Shown: positions 24,116-52,011 of the stretch, piece after piece
Numbering within the stretch: the stretch's first letter is position 1
How the letters are laid out: every line of letters begins with the position of its first letter
Assembly (NCBI GenBank): GCA_943737045.1
Contig: CALSFV010000250.1
Span: 346,001 to 410,000 of the forward strand
DNA from: Parapristionchus giblindavisi
Lineage: Eukaryota; Nematoda; Chromadorea; Rhabditida; Diplogasteridae
DNA length: 64,000 bases
Direction: 5' to 3'
Notes under the pieces: generated by a model
Seen by the model: only the letters and a program-made list of their open reading frames with translations
Told to the model about the DNA's origin: nothing
The model's database searches: none
Translations under genes and position numbers: made by a program

Positions 24116-25763
24116 ATCGAAATAATCAATCGATAATCGATACCGTATACTGCGGAAGTCGTGGCAAGACGCACACGGTAGGCAGGAGGGAAGATATGCA
24201 AGATAGCGTAGTCGGGATGCGATATGACCAATCAATCAATCAATAATCGAACACACAGTAAACCTTGTCTCACATAATTTATTCTCTCGATTCATACACA
24301 TGTACAACACACAGAAAATCAATTTGGATTACTGTACTCATGGACTACGGTAATTATGCAATTATTGAGTGGGGAGGGGGTAGGAGGGTTACGGTATGTG
24401 GGGTTACTGTAAGTCTAAGTAGAACGTGCCAATCAATCAATCAATATATGGCATGTTGTCGTGCTGGGAGGAAGTGTGTTCAAAACAGTTTTTTTGGAAA
24501 TAATCATTTTCGGCGTGGTGCTTGATGGATACCGGCTGTAGTTGGGAGAGGGGTTTGGAAGATTGTGGGCGGAGTCTTATGCAGGAGGGCAAAATGAACA
24601 ATCAATCGATAAATCAATAATCATCACTCCCAAAAGCGCGTGTGACAGAGGCATCTTACAGGGTGACCAACAATGTGGGGAAAACGATGGAAAAGTGGAA
24701 AATTGGGAAATGAAAACACTAAAAATAGATTGGAACGTACAAAGCAAAATTTGGAGAAAAAAACACTCGAAATCGTCTTATTACTGTAATTATTACTGCG
24801 GCATCATGATGATGATGAGAAAGAATGTGCAGAGAGGGAGTCATGGGAGGAGGAAAGGTTACTGTAAGAGAAGGAGTACTGTATGATAAGATATACCAAA
24901 TAATCGATTAATCAATACAAGCATAGGAATAAGATTTAAGGCCAGAATACGTTAAAAAAACTGTCTATACCGACAATGAAGCGACATTACTCGACATCTA
25001 GGCAAAAATCAATAGCGCCATTCGCGGGGTAGAATCGATTTCTAGGGCGGGCAATCAAGGGGAAATCGATAAATCGATTTTTCTGCGCCCGAAATTTATC
25101 GATTTCTGTAACGGGCCAAATCGCTATTCTAACATAGAACAGTCTGTCTTACTAAAAAAAGTAACCAAGGATGGATAAATCTGCCAAATATCAGCATTGT
25201 TAAATTAAATAAACAAAAAAACCAGCGCATAAAACACTGGTTACTACTATGCAAATTATTGATTGTGAAGGGCGTACGTACTATTGGGCTACTATCATAT
25301 ATATGTGCTTATAATGTCTATATTAAACAAATACATATCTGAATTAAGTGAATCGAAAATATGTACATGATTAGAGGGGCGTGGTTGGGGCGTAAATCAA
25401 AGTATCCAAGTAGGGCAAATAAAGTATATGCAATTCTCGCTAAGTTGTGGGACAAAAGGCATGCTAGCTAAATCGGGACTGCTAGCACACAACTGCTAGG
25501 TGATTGGGAATTCATGCATGGTACAGTGTAAGGTATTACAAGTGCGGTGTGGTACAAGGGTCTAGATAACAGTCTTACTAACGGAACTTTAAAACAATAT
25601 ATAACATCTTTATAAAAATTATTATAAAAATGGGAAGGGGTTGGCATATTATGCAAAATTTGACAGTCGGTTTAAAGCTTGGCGTGATCATGCGAAACAG
25701 TGAGAGGGAAAGAGGAAAGGAAAGAAAAGGTCCAAAGATCAAAGATCAAACTATAGAGCGAGA
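24116..25763. other. Region between snx-27 stop and ankyrin gene start
   Basis: No gene was found. TACNGTA words cluster at 24,330-24,420, and three copies of a TTATCGATTT-like palindromic patch lie at 25,025-25,115. With 1.66 kb between two same-strand genes an operon is possible but the gap is large for one. Confidence 0.45.
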
Positions 25764-41313
<15,550 letters not shown>

Positions 41314-42283
41314 TTCTTAAATCAAATCAATCAATAATTGTCCCCTGTTCAATCGATAATCATTTCGAAATCAATCGATAAGTATTAAATAGATTCTATG
41401 AATTTGATCAGTCGACAATCATTTCTGAACCAATCACAAGTAATCGATAGTCGATTCTTTCATTGTCTATGCATGCATTCGATTTTTCGGCTCGACGAAA
41501 ATCGATAAAAAGTACGACAAAGTACTCGAACGCATTAGGTTGAGCCTAGCCAGCCTAGCCATGTTAATGGTCTCTCCACCGAACACACACAATATTTCTC
41601 TGCTCTCTCTAAATTGAGAGCATTTTTGCAGCGAGGAGACGATTAACAAAGGTCAGGGGTCCTTGGAAAGAGCAAAAAAAACAGGTAAGCAAGTGTAATT
41701 GGATTAAACGAACGTGGAAGGGCCGAGAGTAGTGTTGAAAGGAGTGCGTTCATTCGAGAGAGATAGAGATAGAGAGATAAATGGAGAGAGATAGAGCGAA
41801 ATAGGTAGGGATAGAGAGAGAGATGGAGAGAGAGATTGGGGATGGAGTGATAATGGGATAAGTGCAATCACACAGAATCGATTGAAATTGATAGTGACCA
41901 TCGGGTCAACGTTCAAATGGTGCAGGGTGCTTCCCATCCTACTTTTATTGTCTGTAAAATTAATCGCAAAATTACACGGTAGAGTGCATCCAACAGAGCT
42001 TTTGCAAAGTTAGTAGGATCTTCTAATATAAAAATAAGGATCCTCCTTGGGTTATACTCAGTCCACGAAAGACAGCGCTTCAAATGCAAGATATTCGACA
42101 TAATATAGATTGCATATACCGGGTAATGCACTGTCTTCATTTAAACTCATACTCGCGCTCTATTTTGAGCGGTGTCTCTTAACCTCTTTGTAAAGCCTTC
42201 TACAGAATCAAACTGACAAAAATTGACAACGGCCAGTCGGGCAATAACTGAAATAAATTAAGAATCCATATAGGCTCTTTGCA

Positions 42284-42412
42284 TTTAAGCATGATAGGCA
42301 CATCCCGGGTTAATTTTCCTCCCCACTCTGGCAATGCTCTCTCGAAGACAAAGAAAGCGAGAGAGTGTGGTCAAATCGGAGTGAATCGAACTAGCCTTGC
42401 GTGTCACTTTAA
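42284..42412. mobile_element. TTAAAGG-type palindromic MITE
   Basis: GGCAATGCTCTCTCG and GCGAGAGAGTGTGG are inverted partners; the right end is TGTCACTTTAA. Confidence 0.7.
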
Positions 42413-43177
42413 GAGTATCAAGTTTAGTATTAAAGGTTGCACTGATGATCATTGCAAAACTACTTATGTTTCACACTAGCCTATCGATAGTCTGCTCAAT
42501 TCCAGTTCACATGACGTTTCATAAAACCTTTTCAAAACCTAAATATCATGAAATTTTATTGATAATGACCATTCTTCGTTAAAGAGAACTGACGTGGGAG
42601 GGACACACTACGTAGCAGAGTCTCGTGCTACACTTTGGGTAATTAATGAAAACTATAAAAAGCAACACCCGTCTATCTATGCTCTGCAATCTTTCTGAAC
42701 TGAAAAGCAGCACGACCGATCTCTGCGTAACTCCCCAGTAATGGTCTGGGTAAAAATTGCGGGTGGGTCTATCCCATGTGATAACCGGGAGCCTCATTTA
42801 AAATGATTTAACTATATTTTTAAATTTAAAACGAAACGGCTAACACTGTATAACGCCCAATTCAGCAATCTATGTACTAACAAAAAACTTAAGGTAAGTA
42901 TAGGCTATAAAGTATATCTGCAACCAGCTAAAAAGTATATGATCGTCACAGTTATCGTACGTGCGGCAGCCAATGACACCGAATGGAACGTCAGTGATAG
43001 AGAGAGAAAACGAGGCAAAAGAACGATTAGGCCAATATAATTGCTCGGGCGAGTTATGATTGTGTGCGGAACGCACAAAATGAAGGAGGAAGAAGAGATC
43101 GAGAGAGGAAGGGTGATTGAAAGAAAAGGGGGATCGACCTGTTCCAATGGGAAGGGAACCCGTGATCCTCGGGAGGA

Positions 43178-43288
43178 CATAGGTCGAATAGCTGGGTTAT
43201 CCGTTTTCAAAATGCGGTCAGGTTCTTCTTTTCATTTCAGGGTTTTTGGCTCAAGCTTGGTACTTTGTAACATACTTTTCGACCTATG
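43178..43288. mobile_element. hAT-type MITE family A in a longer direct repeat
   Basis: CATAGGTCGAATAGC to CTTTTCGACCTATG. GGGAACCCGTGATCCTCG occurs just before and just after the element, longer than an 8-bp duplication. Confidence 0.8.
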
Positions 43289-44916
43289 AGGGGAACCCGT
43301 GATCCTCGAGATGTCCTGGAGGCACCCGTGGTTCAGGAATTGATTGGCCAATGATTTCCGTCGTTTTTAATTTTAACATTTTGCTAGTTTCGGAGATAGC
43401 TATAAAAGACTGACATTGCATGAAGTTAAGTTAACATCAACTATCTTTATTTAGGCAAAATAAAGCAGATTGATTTTAACCAATATAGAAACCAACGTTT
43501 CAACCAAAGTTTCGGGTAAAGAATAATCGAACGCGGGGGTAGAAGTACTGGAAAAAGAAGAGAATTATGAATAATACATGAAAAAGAATTCAGCTAGGCT
43601 CTAACGAGAAATATAAAATAACCGACAATCATGACATTGATCATCGATCAGGAACGGTGCCAATTTTCTGCGATTAATCATAAAATGACATCAATGAATG
43701 GAGGAGAAAATTCTGAATATTAAGTTAGAGGAATAGAAATATAATACATAGCGTTTTGAGAGCTTCCATAAACGACCATGAGCTCCTAAAGTATTAATTG
43801 CAACACGATGCTGTAACTGTAGTTCATAAAAATAGTAGAATATTATGGGCATACTATTTGAACTTTTACTCGACTATGAATCATTTTACAAAGTATTAAA
43901 TAACAGTATTAAAGTATTAATTAAAAGTATTAAAAGAGGAATCCAGAACAATTGAGTTTAGGAAAGACCATTCAGAACCCAAACAAAAATGAGGATAAAA
44001 AGAATTTGCAATAAGCGAACGACTACTCCGTCATCGCTTGTCACAAATGGAGACAAGTAGTAAGTATGGAGGGGTATATAACAAACAAAAATGAAGAGAA
44101 ATAGAGGATTCGATAAGCTATGGGGGCTCACACACTCTTCATCCCCCCTCTTACTTCACTCGTATCTCTCCGCCTCTCTTTTTCTCGCTCACTTCTTTCC
44201 CGCCCGAAGAGGAAAAGTATTGACTAGACGGCAAACGGAAAAGGAGAGTAGAAGTAGTATGAACACAATGGATAAATACGAACAAACTCCCCCCTTCTCT
44301 AGCAGTTTCGCCAACTTTTCCGATTGACCCAATCATGCGCGATAGATGATGGCTATTATAATCGCGCGGGCGTGTTTACTATTATTATCGTCAACTTTAA
44401 TAAAAGGGGAAATAACAGCGGAAACAGGCAAACAGGAAACTTCTAAATTTCGCGAAATAGGCTGAAGAGATGGACGCGCTGATCAGTTCGCGATAACTCC
44501 AAGTGCGTGCGGTACACCGGCCGTTAAAACACCTTTCCTAAACGCCGGAACCGGTCTCCTTATCTCGCGGATGACTCATTTCCAGTGAATTTTCATGAGG
44601 ACTAGCTATGATTCATTTTGTATTGTGTAATTTATAATATACCAAAACAAACTGTTGACAAGGCTTCTTTTCCAATTTGAAATTGGCGGCAGTCTCTCTC
44701 GATGAGAGGTAATCGATAGTGGGACTAGGCCTCTCTCCCTCTCGCTCCTTGCTACTTATTTTCTCTCCCTCTCCCTTTCTCGCTCTCCCTCTCCTCCTAA
44801 TTCTACCTCCCTCTCTCTTTTTCTTCCTCTGCCTCCCTCTCCCTCTCCCTCTGCCTTTCGTACCAGTCTCCTCTCAAAGTCGCATCTTCAGAGTAATCCT
44901 TCTTCATCATTCATCA

Positions 44917-47900
44917 ATGGAAGTCGGTCGTCCCTCTGTTGCCGAGCGTCGCCGTCAGGTTTGAATTACTCAGAATACACTTTTCCAGAAGCCCAGATTT
45001 GAGTTGGGGCCTTTGAACAGATTTAGGTAATCAGAATGCTCAGGTAGCAGGGACAACCTATTTTAGGGATTCGGATAGCTGAACTATAGTTACCGATATC
45101 TGGGCTTCTGAAGTAGTGCCGAATACATACCATTGAACGATAGACAACCGTTTACCGGCGTGACGTCACAAGACGGAGGTGCTTGCCAGAAATGCTCCTA
45201 TACGCTTGTGACGTCATGTTTGTCGGCAAGCGATTTGTCACCGTTCATGGATACGGCCTCTTTAGTTTATTTTCCTAGAAAATTTCCCTGATAATGCTTT
45301 CTCTGAAAATAGGTGTTTCCCAGGAAAACAATGATCATTGATATGGGGGGGGGGGTGGGAATCAAAACATGGGGAATCATATTTTTTGCTATTTCCCCCC
45401 TTAAAGGCACACTTCAAGCTAATTTTACCCTCCGCATTGGCAATACTCTCTCGCAGACAAAGAAAGCGAGAGAGTGTGGCCAGAACGGAGAGTTTCAAAT
45501 TAGCTTGGGGTGTCTCTTTAAGAGTCTACTTACAACTAATCTCTTATCAGGTGCTGACGGGTCCGTTGCCGGATGACTTCCTCCGTCTTATAGCAACGCC
45601 CTCGTCGTCCACCCAATCCCCGGATGCGGCTGCAGTCGCGCACGTGGCTACTCCCTCGCAGGTGAGAGAACTGGTTCTCGAGTAGAGTAATAACTCGGTA
45701 CCATCGCTGGAACCTCCCTTGTTCCCCCCCCCCCACAACCTGCGCAATTTATCATTGTCTCGCTCGCTGTGACATCCGTAATTTGGCCGTGACCGTAAAT
45801 TAGCAAATCACGACCGCGAAATGGAAGCCGTGTTTTATGTGCAGCCTGCGGTCTACTCGTTCGTGCCGCCCAACACCCGTGGCCGGCTGTCGGTGACGAT
45901 TCTCGAGGCGAATCTCGCCAAGAACTATGGATTGGTCCGAATGGATCCATACTGTAGACTCAGGGTGAGTATCGATTTTTTTATTTGGGATACGGTAGCT
46001 TTCTATTGTGCTGTAATCAGGGTTAGGTATCGATTATGTAAGAAGTTTAGGTACGGTAGATATATGTCTATGATCACTTTATGCAAGCCAGATCCAATGT
46101 ACTAATGTTATTTTTTGCCTCTTGCTCCAAAGTACTATTTTTGGCCATACTGTAGTTCCTGTTTTTCTCAACGGTAGATGCATTTTGCCTGCGAATTATT
46201 ATTGGTTAAAGGGAGACCCCAAGCTATTTTGAAACTCCGCTCTGACTACACTTTCTCGCTTTATTTGCGTACGAGAGAGCGTTGGAAGAGCAGAGAGTAA
46301 AAATAGCTCGGGTTGGTCTTTAGTTCTTGTTATCGATTATTTAAGTTTTATTATCGATTATTTAGATCTTGGCTCTTATTATCGATTATTTAGCTTTTGG
46401 CTCTAATTATCGATTATTTAGACCTTGGCTCTTATTATTGATTATTTAGGTCTTGGCTCTTATTATCGATTTTTTAGATAATGGCTTTATTATCGATTAT
46501 TCAGGTCGGTCATGCCACCTTCGAGACTCCGACCAAGCTCTCCGGTGGGCGTAATCCGTTCTGGAATCGCATCGTGCACGCCTATTTGCCAACCGGCGTC
46601 GATTCCATCTTCGTCCAGATCTACGACGAGGTTTGATCTTTGATCTTTGATATTTGGACTTTGGACCATATGCGGGCGGGCATTGCCGCTGGAAATGAAA
46701 ATCGGGGGGTCGGAATCAAAAAATGGAGCTTTTATACGTCATTTTGAGTAATTTTTTTTGGAAAATCGGGGGGTTGGGTGAGAAAAATCGGGGGTGTATT
46801 GCTGCTAGCGGCAGTAGTGCCCACGTATGCTTTGGACTGCTCGTGTGGTCTTTGAATGGCGATCTATGTCCTTGCTAACATTATGGATTAAAAAACCTAT
46901 CTTTACTTACGATCATTACCGTAATCAGAGTATAAAATGGTATATGCGAGCGTTTTGGCGGAACCCCTTTTCCTAAAAAATCCGAAATTGTGTTTTGTAT
47001 TTCGAAAATGATCTTGTTTTTCAATTCCCTAATCAATTGTTTGTTGCTCGATTCTTTATCAGCGATATGGATATATGAGTCAGCGGGAGGGGTTTTCGCA
47101 TTGTCAAAAATCAATAAATCAACCACCAATTACCGTAACCAATCGCCATTCGTTGCAGAAGGCTCTATCGGCGGATGAGTGCATCGCGACCGCCCATGTC
47201 ATCCTGCCTCAAGGCATCTTCAACGGTGAGACCATCGACGACTTCTACCCGCTATCAGGACAACAGGTAACGCGGTGTCCAAGCCCGCGCGTGAAAGTGG
47301 GCGGAGCTTATTCTGCCTGATTCAGGGCGAAGGCAAGGAGGGCGTCATCCACTTGATCATCTCCTTCGCTCGTGTGGACGCGCCATTCGTCCATCCCGCT
47401 TACGAAGGAGGACCTACCGTACCCGAGGGACAAGCCGCTCCAAATCAACCCGCGGTAGTAGGTACGGTAGTTATGATAGATAGTAATCGATAAATGACTT
47501 TTTTTAAATATTAACAAATGTCTGTAGTGGAATCATAATCACGTTAGGATTGTGATCGATAAATGATTTTTTTAATATAAACAATTGCCTGTAATGAACA
47601 GCGCGTTTAACTCATAATCACGCTAGGATTGTGATCAATAATATATTAAAATATTTTTGTAATTATTAAAATCAATATATTCAGGTCCGGCCTTCTCCGA
47701 AGATGACGTCAAGGCCGTACAGGAGATGTTCCCCGACGTTGACGCAGAGGTGGGTCGATTTATTGGTTGATAGCTTTATTTTCTCTATTGTTATAAGCGA
47801 CATTACTATGTAACAAGCCATTATCCCTATGGTTATATTTGTTGGGAATAGATTTTTAACTCCTTTCTATAATTTATTTATTCATCTTTAACGATAAACA

Positions 47901-48164
47901 GAGAGAAGTGAAAGTGAAAATCAATAAAATTTCTGTGACAAGTAGATTCTCGTAATTAAAAAGTTGATCTTTGATCTTTTTCTTGCAATTATTGTAAGCT
48001 CAACAGCATCTTGGATGTTCACCTTTCTCAAATGCCTAGTTCGGTCTTTGCTCTTTAATTTCCTTACTTGATCTTTGATCTCTTAGGTCATCCGTGCAAT
48101 ACTCGAAGAGAAGCGAGGCAATCAGGACGCTACCGTAACCGCCATCCTAGAGATGACAAATTGA
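44917..48164 (+). CDS. tli-1: TOLLIP (Toll-interacting protein; C2 and CUE domains)
   Basis: Eight exons: 44917-44958, 45551-45661, 45845-45964, 46505-46630, 47159-47266, 47326-47461, 47685-47749, 48087-48164. Together 786 nt, 261 residues plus TGA; human TOLLIP is about 274. The N-terminus holds [10 protein letters not shown], matching the target-binding region. The C2 domain (about 63-185) contains [17 protein letters not shown], a near-diagnostic TOLLIP string. A Pro/Gly-rich linker leads to the CUE domain (about 215-261) with the MFP motif at 229-231 and a C-terminal helix (AILEMTN), expected to bind ubiquitin. Family role: endosomal adaptor that binds phosphoinositides, TOM1 and ubiquitinated cargo and links them to sorting or autophagy. 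A TCTTCAG acceptor at about 44,884-44,890 lies 26 bases before the ATG and may receive a spliced leader. It is divergent from snx-27 with 3.6 kb between the starts. Confidence 0.94.
44986..45110. mobile_element. Palindromic MITE in tli-1 intron 1
   Basis: CAGAAGCCCAGAT at the left, ATATCTGGGCTTCTG at the right. Confidence 0.75.
45131..45250. mobile_element. Palindromic element with two TGACGTCA-type sites
   Basis: CCATTGAACG and its inverse CCGTTCATGG bound the element; both arms contain TGACGTCA/C followed by ACAAG, so each carries a perfect or near-perfect CRE-like core. Confidence 0.6.
45401..45521. mobile_element. TTAAAGG-ended palindromic MITE in tli-1 intron 1
   Basis: TTAAAGGCACACTTCAAGCT at the left and AGCTTGGGGTGTCTCTTTAA at the right, with the TCTCTCGCAGACAAAGAAAG loop. 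This is the best preserved copy. Confidence 0.8.
46206..46322. mobile_element. TTAAAGG-type palindromic MITE in tli-1 intron 3
   Basis: TTAAAGGGAGACCCCAAGCT to AGCTCGGGTTGGTCTTTAG, opposite orientation to the copy at 45,401. Confidence 0.75.
46667..46829. mobile_element. hAT-type MITE family C-like, in tli-1 intron
   Basis: CATATGCGGGC to GCCCACGTATG, with CTTTGGAC exactly duplicated on both sides. Inside are three AAAATCGGGGG words and an inverted GCCGCT/AGCGGC pair. Confidence 0.85.
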
Positions 48165-48803
48165 AAGATTACAGTATTCGTATACTGTATTTTTACAGCT
48201 TGCATGCTTATTGTACTCCCGCCATTACTATATCTACCTACTGTATCATTTGTAAAGTTGCAATCTAATTACATTATACGTTGTGAATATTCTACTCATT
48301 CCTGATTAATCGATAAAGTATCCAGCTACAGTATTCATTCACTATCCGAAAGTATCGCAGAATCGAAAAAATAATGCACATTCATGCTTTAAGCATACCA
48401 CTATAAAAAGTCAGAAATGTATGCAAAAAACCGAAAACAATCAATAAAAAAAATATGAAAATGTGTTCTCTGAAAGTGGGCACAAGAGTGGGTCATTTCT
48501 GATTATTCTTGGACTATCTAAATCGTTTTATTTATTTAGGTTGCATTACAGTTTTACATGGTATACTTTAAATAATTATTGATCACTTTAAAGTTGCAAT
48601 TGAATATTGATAATCTTAATCATGCAGGCTTAATGAGCATTAAACATTGAAGAATTGATTTACGAAATCAAATTTGTGTTTTTTAGATGATTATGATAAT
48701 ATTTAAATAATGATCTTATATGCAAAGCGCATTAATCAAATTTGAGCACAATGGTAATTCACATTATAATTTGACATAGCCTTATGAAAATTTCATTATT
48801 GCC

Positions 48804-48811
48804 TATAAAAG
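48804..48811 (+). promoter_or_regulatory. TATA box of the first MSP gene
   Basis: TATAAAAG lies 35 bases before the start codon. About 100 bases around it are conserved upstream of the second MSP gene, including GACTGCG and CGGTCAATCTTCACA. TGATAA motifs near 48,605 and 48,685 could be GATA-factor sites; msp promoters in nematodes are known to use GATA factors, but use here is inferred. Confidence 0.65.
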
Positions 48812-48845
48812 ACTGCGCTATCGGTCAATCTTCACATTAGTCGTC

Positions 48846-49417
48846 ATGGCTCAGTCAGTACCTCCCGGAGATATTGCCACCCAACCCGGATCCAAGATCG
48901 TCTTCAATGCTCCTTATGATGACAAGCACACCTACCACATCAAGGTCAGTCTTAGGATCTTAAGGTTATCTTGGATCTGAGGATTTCTCATTCTTTAAAC
49001 TAACTCTATAATTTTAGGTAACCAACTCTTCTGCTCGCCGTATCGGATGGGCCTTCAAGACCACCAACATGAAGAGACTTGGAGTCGACCCCGGATCAGG
49101 AGTTCTCGACCCCAAGGAGGCTGCCCTCATCGCTGTCTCTTGCGACGCCTTCGCTTACGGACAGGAAGTACAGTATCTTTGGTCTTGTTGGCATACTGTA
49201 TCTTATGATGATCTTACTGTATCTTATACTGTACCCCTCTTACTTACTGTATCTTATGATCTTATTACGGTTCTCCGTTCAGGACACCAACAACGACCGT
49301 ATCACCATCGAGTGGACCAACACCCCTGATGGAGCCGCCAAGCAGTTCCGTCGTGAATGGTTCCAGGGTGACGGCATGGTTCGCAGAAAGAACCTCCCCA
49401 TCGAGTACAACCCTTAA
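48846..49417 (+). CDS. Major sperm protein, copy 1
   Basis: Three exons, 48846-48944, 49018-49167 and 49283-49417, encode 127 residues, the usual MSP length. [15 protein letters not shown] at the start and [20 protein letters not shown] near the end are MSP signatures. MSP is an immunoglobulin-like beta-sandwich protein that polymerises into the filaments moving amoeboid nematode sperm; released MSP also signals to oocytes and sheath cells. The introns use GTCAGT and GTACAG donors. The second intron is 115 bp, against 53 bp in the neighbouring copy, through repeats of TACTGTATCTTATGATC. Expression is expected in the male germ line. The protein is identical to the second copy; coding differences are silent. 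Confidence 0.97.
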
Positions 49418-49424
49418 GCTGCTG

Positions 49425-49430
49425 AATAAA
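49425..49430 (+). terminator. Polyadenylation signal of MSP copy 1
   Basis: AATAAA begins eight bases after the stop codon, the short 3' UTR spacing common in nematode msp genes. Confidence 0.65.
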
Positions 49431-50804
49431 CGATACATCACTTCTTATATGTATTTTATCTTGTTCACAATATTACACAATACAATAATGTACAGAACAA
49501 ATGTCGATCAACAAATCGATCGATCGAAAAATATGTTTGGTAAAGACTGCACACGGAGTGAAATTGGAGTTCGGCTCTGAAGCTCTGTGCACCTGCTCTG
49601 CTATGGAGCTCTGGAGCTCGGCTACCCGATCTGAAAGTTGGAGTGATTGAATTATAACCGAGTACCAATATTTGTTTGGTTCTCCTAATGCATCGTCCGA
49701 ATATTTTTCCATCATACAGTTTGATATGCCAAATCGAATGGCCAAAAACCCAATTGCGTCATAGCGTTTTTGGTATAATTTTATTGGTATTTGGTATTTG
49801 GTATTTTTGGTCTAGAATTTTTTTAAAATATATTTTATTAGAGGATGTATGATTGATTATGAATCGGCATGACAAGAGGAGTATAAATCTATAAGCGGTT
49901 TTTTTTTAAAAGAAATTTTCGAGCACGAGCAAAATATAATTCTCTAGACGTTTTCTGCAATTTGTTTCTTGGTATATTATTTATCATGTATTTGAGAAAT
50001 GAGTTTCAAAATGTGGCGTATTACAGTAGATCAACCATTCGTATGAAAATACATGTCCAAAGTGCAAAGACAACAAGATCAACGAGACAGGAACGGACAG
50101 TCAGGGCATGCAGAACGGGTATTATAGAATTAAAATTGTCCGAACAATACAAATTCCGCTGTTTGCCGCGCAATACCCTGACTCCGCCCACTTATTCGCG
50201 CGACATTTCATTTTCGCTTATTTTATCGAATTGTATAGCGTTTTCTCGTCATTTCATTGGGCTTTCAGCAAAAATAAAATTATAAGCATTGACAGAACGT
50301 TCGGAAAAACCTTCCGAAATTTGGCGAAAATTTTGGAGTGCGTTTTTCTCAACGGTGGAGAAGTTTACTATAATCGGCATTTGGCGCGGTGTGTGCAAAA
50401 CTTTTGTAATTCTATAATAGAAGCTCTGCTATTTCGAAACTTAAAGTCTACTTAATGTCTGCACTTTAAGTAGTCTTGTAAGTCTACTTCTAGTCTGTGA
50501 CGCAGTTTTTAAACTTAAAAGTAGACTTTAAGTTTCGAAAAAACGGAGAGGATCTTGGGCGATGGACATTTTTACTGAGAAATGCGTCGGTTCAATAATC
50601 AGTGGTTTGACAACAGAATCGCTGTCTCAGAAGACCGAAAAAATTAGATAAAAATCGATTAGCGAAAATTTAATTCTCCCCTGCATGTCTGCATGATTGA
50701 AGTCAGTTAAAACTAATGAAATTATACTTTATGTAAAATGTTCTGGTACAATAGTAATTTGAATTATAATTTGATATTAACTTTATGAAAATTATATTCT
50801 TGCC
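49431..50804. other. Spacer between the two MSP genes
   Basis: No gene was recognised. The right part (50,424-50,550) is a small palindrome with AAACTTAAAGTCTACTT at one end and its inverse at the other, related in layout to the element at 5,335. The last 100 bases are the duplicated msp promoter. Open frames here (for example 50,108-50,455) lack recognisable motifs. Confidence 0.5.
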
Positions 50805-50812
50805 TATAAAAG
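50805..50812 (+). promoter_or_regulatory. TATA box of the second MSP gene
   Basis: TATAAAAG followed by ACTGCG, 35 bases before the ATG. Position and neighbouring bases match those of the first MSP gene. Confidence 0.65.
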
Positions 50813-50846
50813 ACTGCGTGATCGGTCAATCTTCACAATAGTCGTC

Positions 50847-51357
50847 ATGGCTCAGTCAGTACCTCCCGGAGATATCGCCACCCAACCCGGATCCAAGATC
50901 GTCTTCAATGCTCCCTATGATGACAAGCACACCTACCACATCAAGGTCAGTCTTAGTATCAAAAGCATTTCTTTGATCTAAGTACTTCTCATTTCTTTAA
51001 ACTAACTCTATTATTTTAGGTAACCAACTCCTCTGCTCGCCGTATCGGATGGGCCTTCAAGACCACCAACATGAAGAGACTTGGAGTCGACCCCGGATCA
51101 GGAGTTCTCGACCCCAAGGAGGCTGCCCTCATCGCTGTCTCGTGCGACGCCTTCGCTTACGGACAGGAGGTAGAGTATCTTTGATCTTGTTGGCGTACTG
51201 TATCTTATGGTTCTCCGTTCAGGACACCAACAACGACCGTATCACCATCGAGTGGACCAACACCCCTGATGGAGCCGCCAAGCAGTTCCGTCGTGAATGG
51301 TTCCAGGGTGACGGCATGGTCCGCAGAAAGAACCTCCCCATCGAATACAACCCCTAA
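50847..51357 (+). CDS. Major sperm protein, copy 2
   Basis: Three exons, 50847-50945, 51020-51169 and 51223-51357, give the same 127-residue protein as copy 1. Differences between the coding sequences are at synonymous third positions, while introns and flanks have diverged much more, so either purifying selection or gene conversion keeps the exons alike. The second intron is only 53 bp. Same role as copy 1: structural protein of sperm pseudopod filaments and a sperm-derived signal. The genes are tandem, about 1.4 kb apart, each with its own TATA box, so they are probably transcribed separately. Confidence 0.97.
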
Positions 51358-51367
51358 ACACACGCTC

Positions 51368-51373
51368 AATAAA
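51368..51373 (+). terminator. Polyadenylation signal of MSP copy 2
   Basis: AATAAA ten bases after the stop codon, positioned as in copy 1. Confidence 0.65.
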
Positions 51374-52011
51374 CTACATCAACACTCATGTGTGAAGAAA
51401 GCATCTCACCTTATGTACAAAGTTGTACAAAGTGAATACACAGTTACACGAATATAATATTATTGTAAAATTTTCGAAATTTTGAATTCGGGAGCATGTT
51501 CTCACTCAATCACTTAGATTTGCAAATTTGCAAAAAGAAAATTTACACAAGGAGAAAATAAAATGAGTTGGAATGGACAATAGGAAAGAGAGAAGAAAAA
51601 TGATGGAAAGAAAAAAACGGAATGAAGTCTGAAAACAATGTTTATCAAACTAACCTAATGCCTACTAGAGAAGTGGGTTAAATCTGTTTCAAATTAATGA
51701 AACTTCCATAATTTATTTTTCTGACAACTTGAAACTATTAGTCTGAGAATCTTTTACTGCTGATACTTTTGTATTAGCGTCCATTCAGGGTCATCGCATT
51801 CCATTTACTTGCTCGGTAAATCTAATCTATAGTTTCGTCCCTTTAACACTTCAAAAACAATATTGGCATTGTTTAAAGAAGAAGTAGTTAAGTTACTTTC
51901 AAAAGGGGACATCAGAATTGGTCGATAATCCTCGTAACATTGTTATCTCAAATTCCTTATTCTATATATCAGCGTAAGCCGCTATGCATATGGTCAACGA
52001 TATTATCACTA

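Larger units (their letters stand above)
41314..44916. other. Divergent intergenic region between snx-27 and tli-1
   Basis: It should contain both promoters. Visible items: a TTAAAGG palindrome (42,284-42,412), a hAT-type MITE (43,178-43,288) flanked by an 18-base direct repeat, a TATAAAAGACTG string at 43,401 identical to the core of the msp promoters, and CT-rich sequence at 44,730-44,870. Minus-strand frames at 41,913-42,140 and 42,579-42,797 have no recognised motif. Confidence 0.45.

Noticed and set aside
41913..42797. Minus-strand frames that might be a retrotransposon relic
   Set aside because: No conserved RT or nuclease motif could be seen in either frame.
45648..45950. 100-codon minus-strand frame over tli-1
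   Set aside because: It is the shadow of tli-1 exons 2 and 3, which are firmly supported by C2-domain homology.
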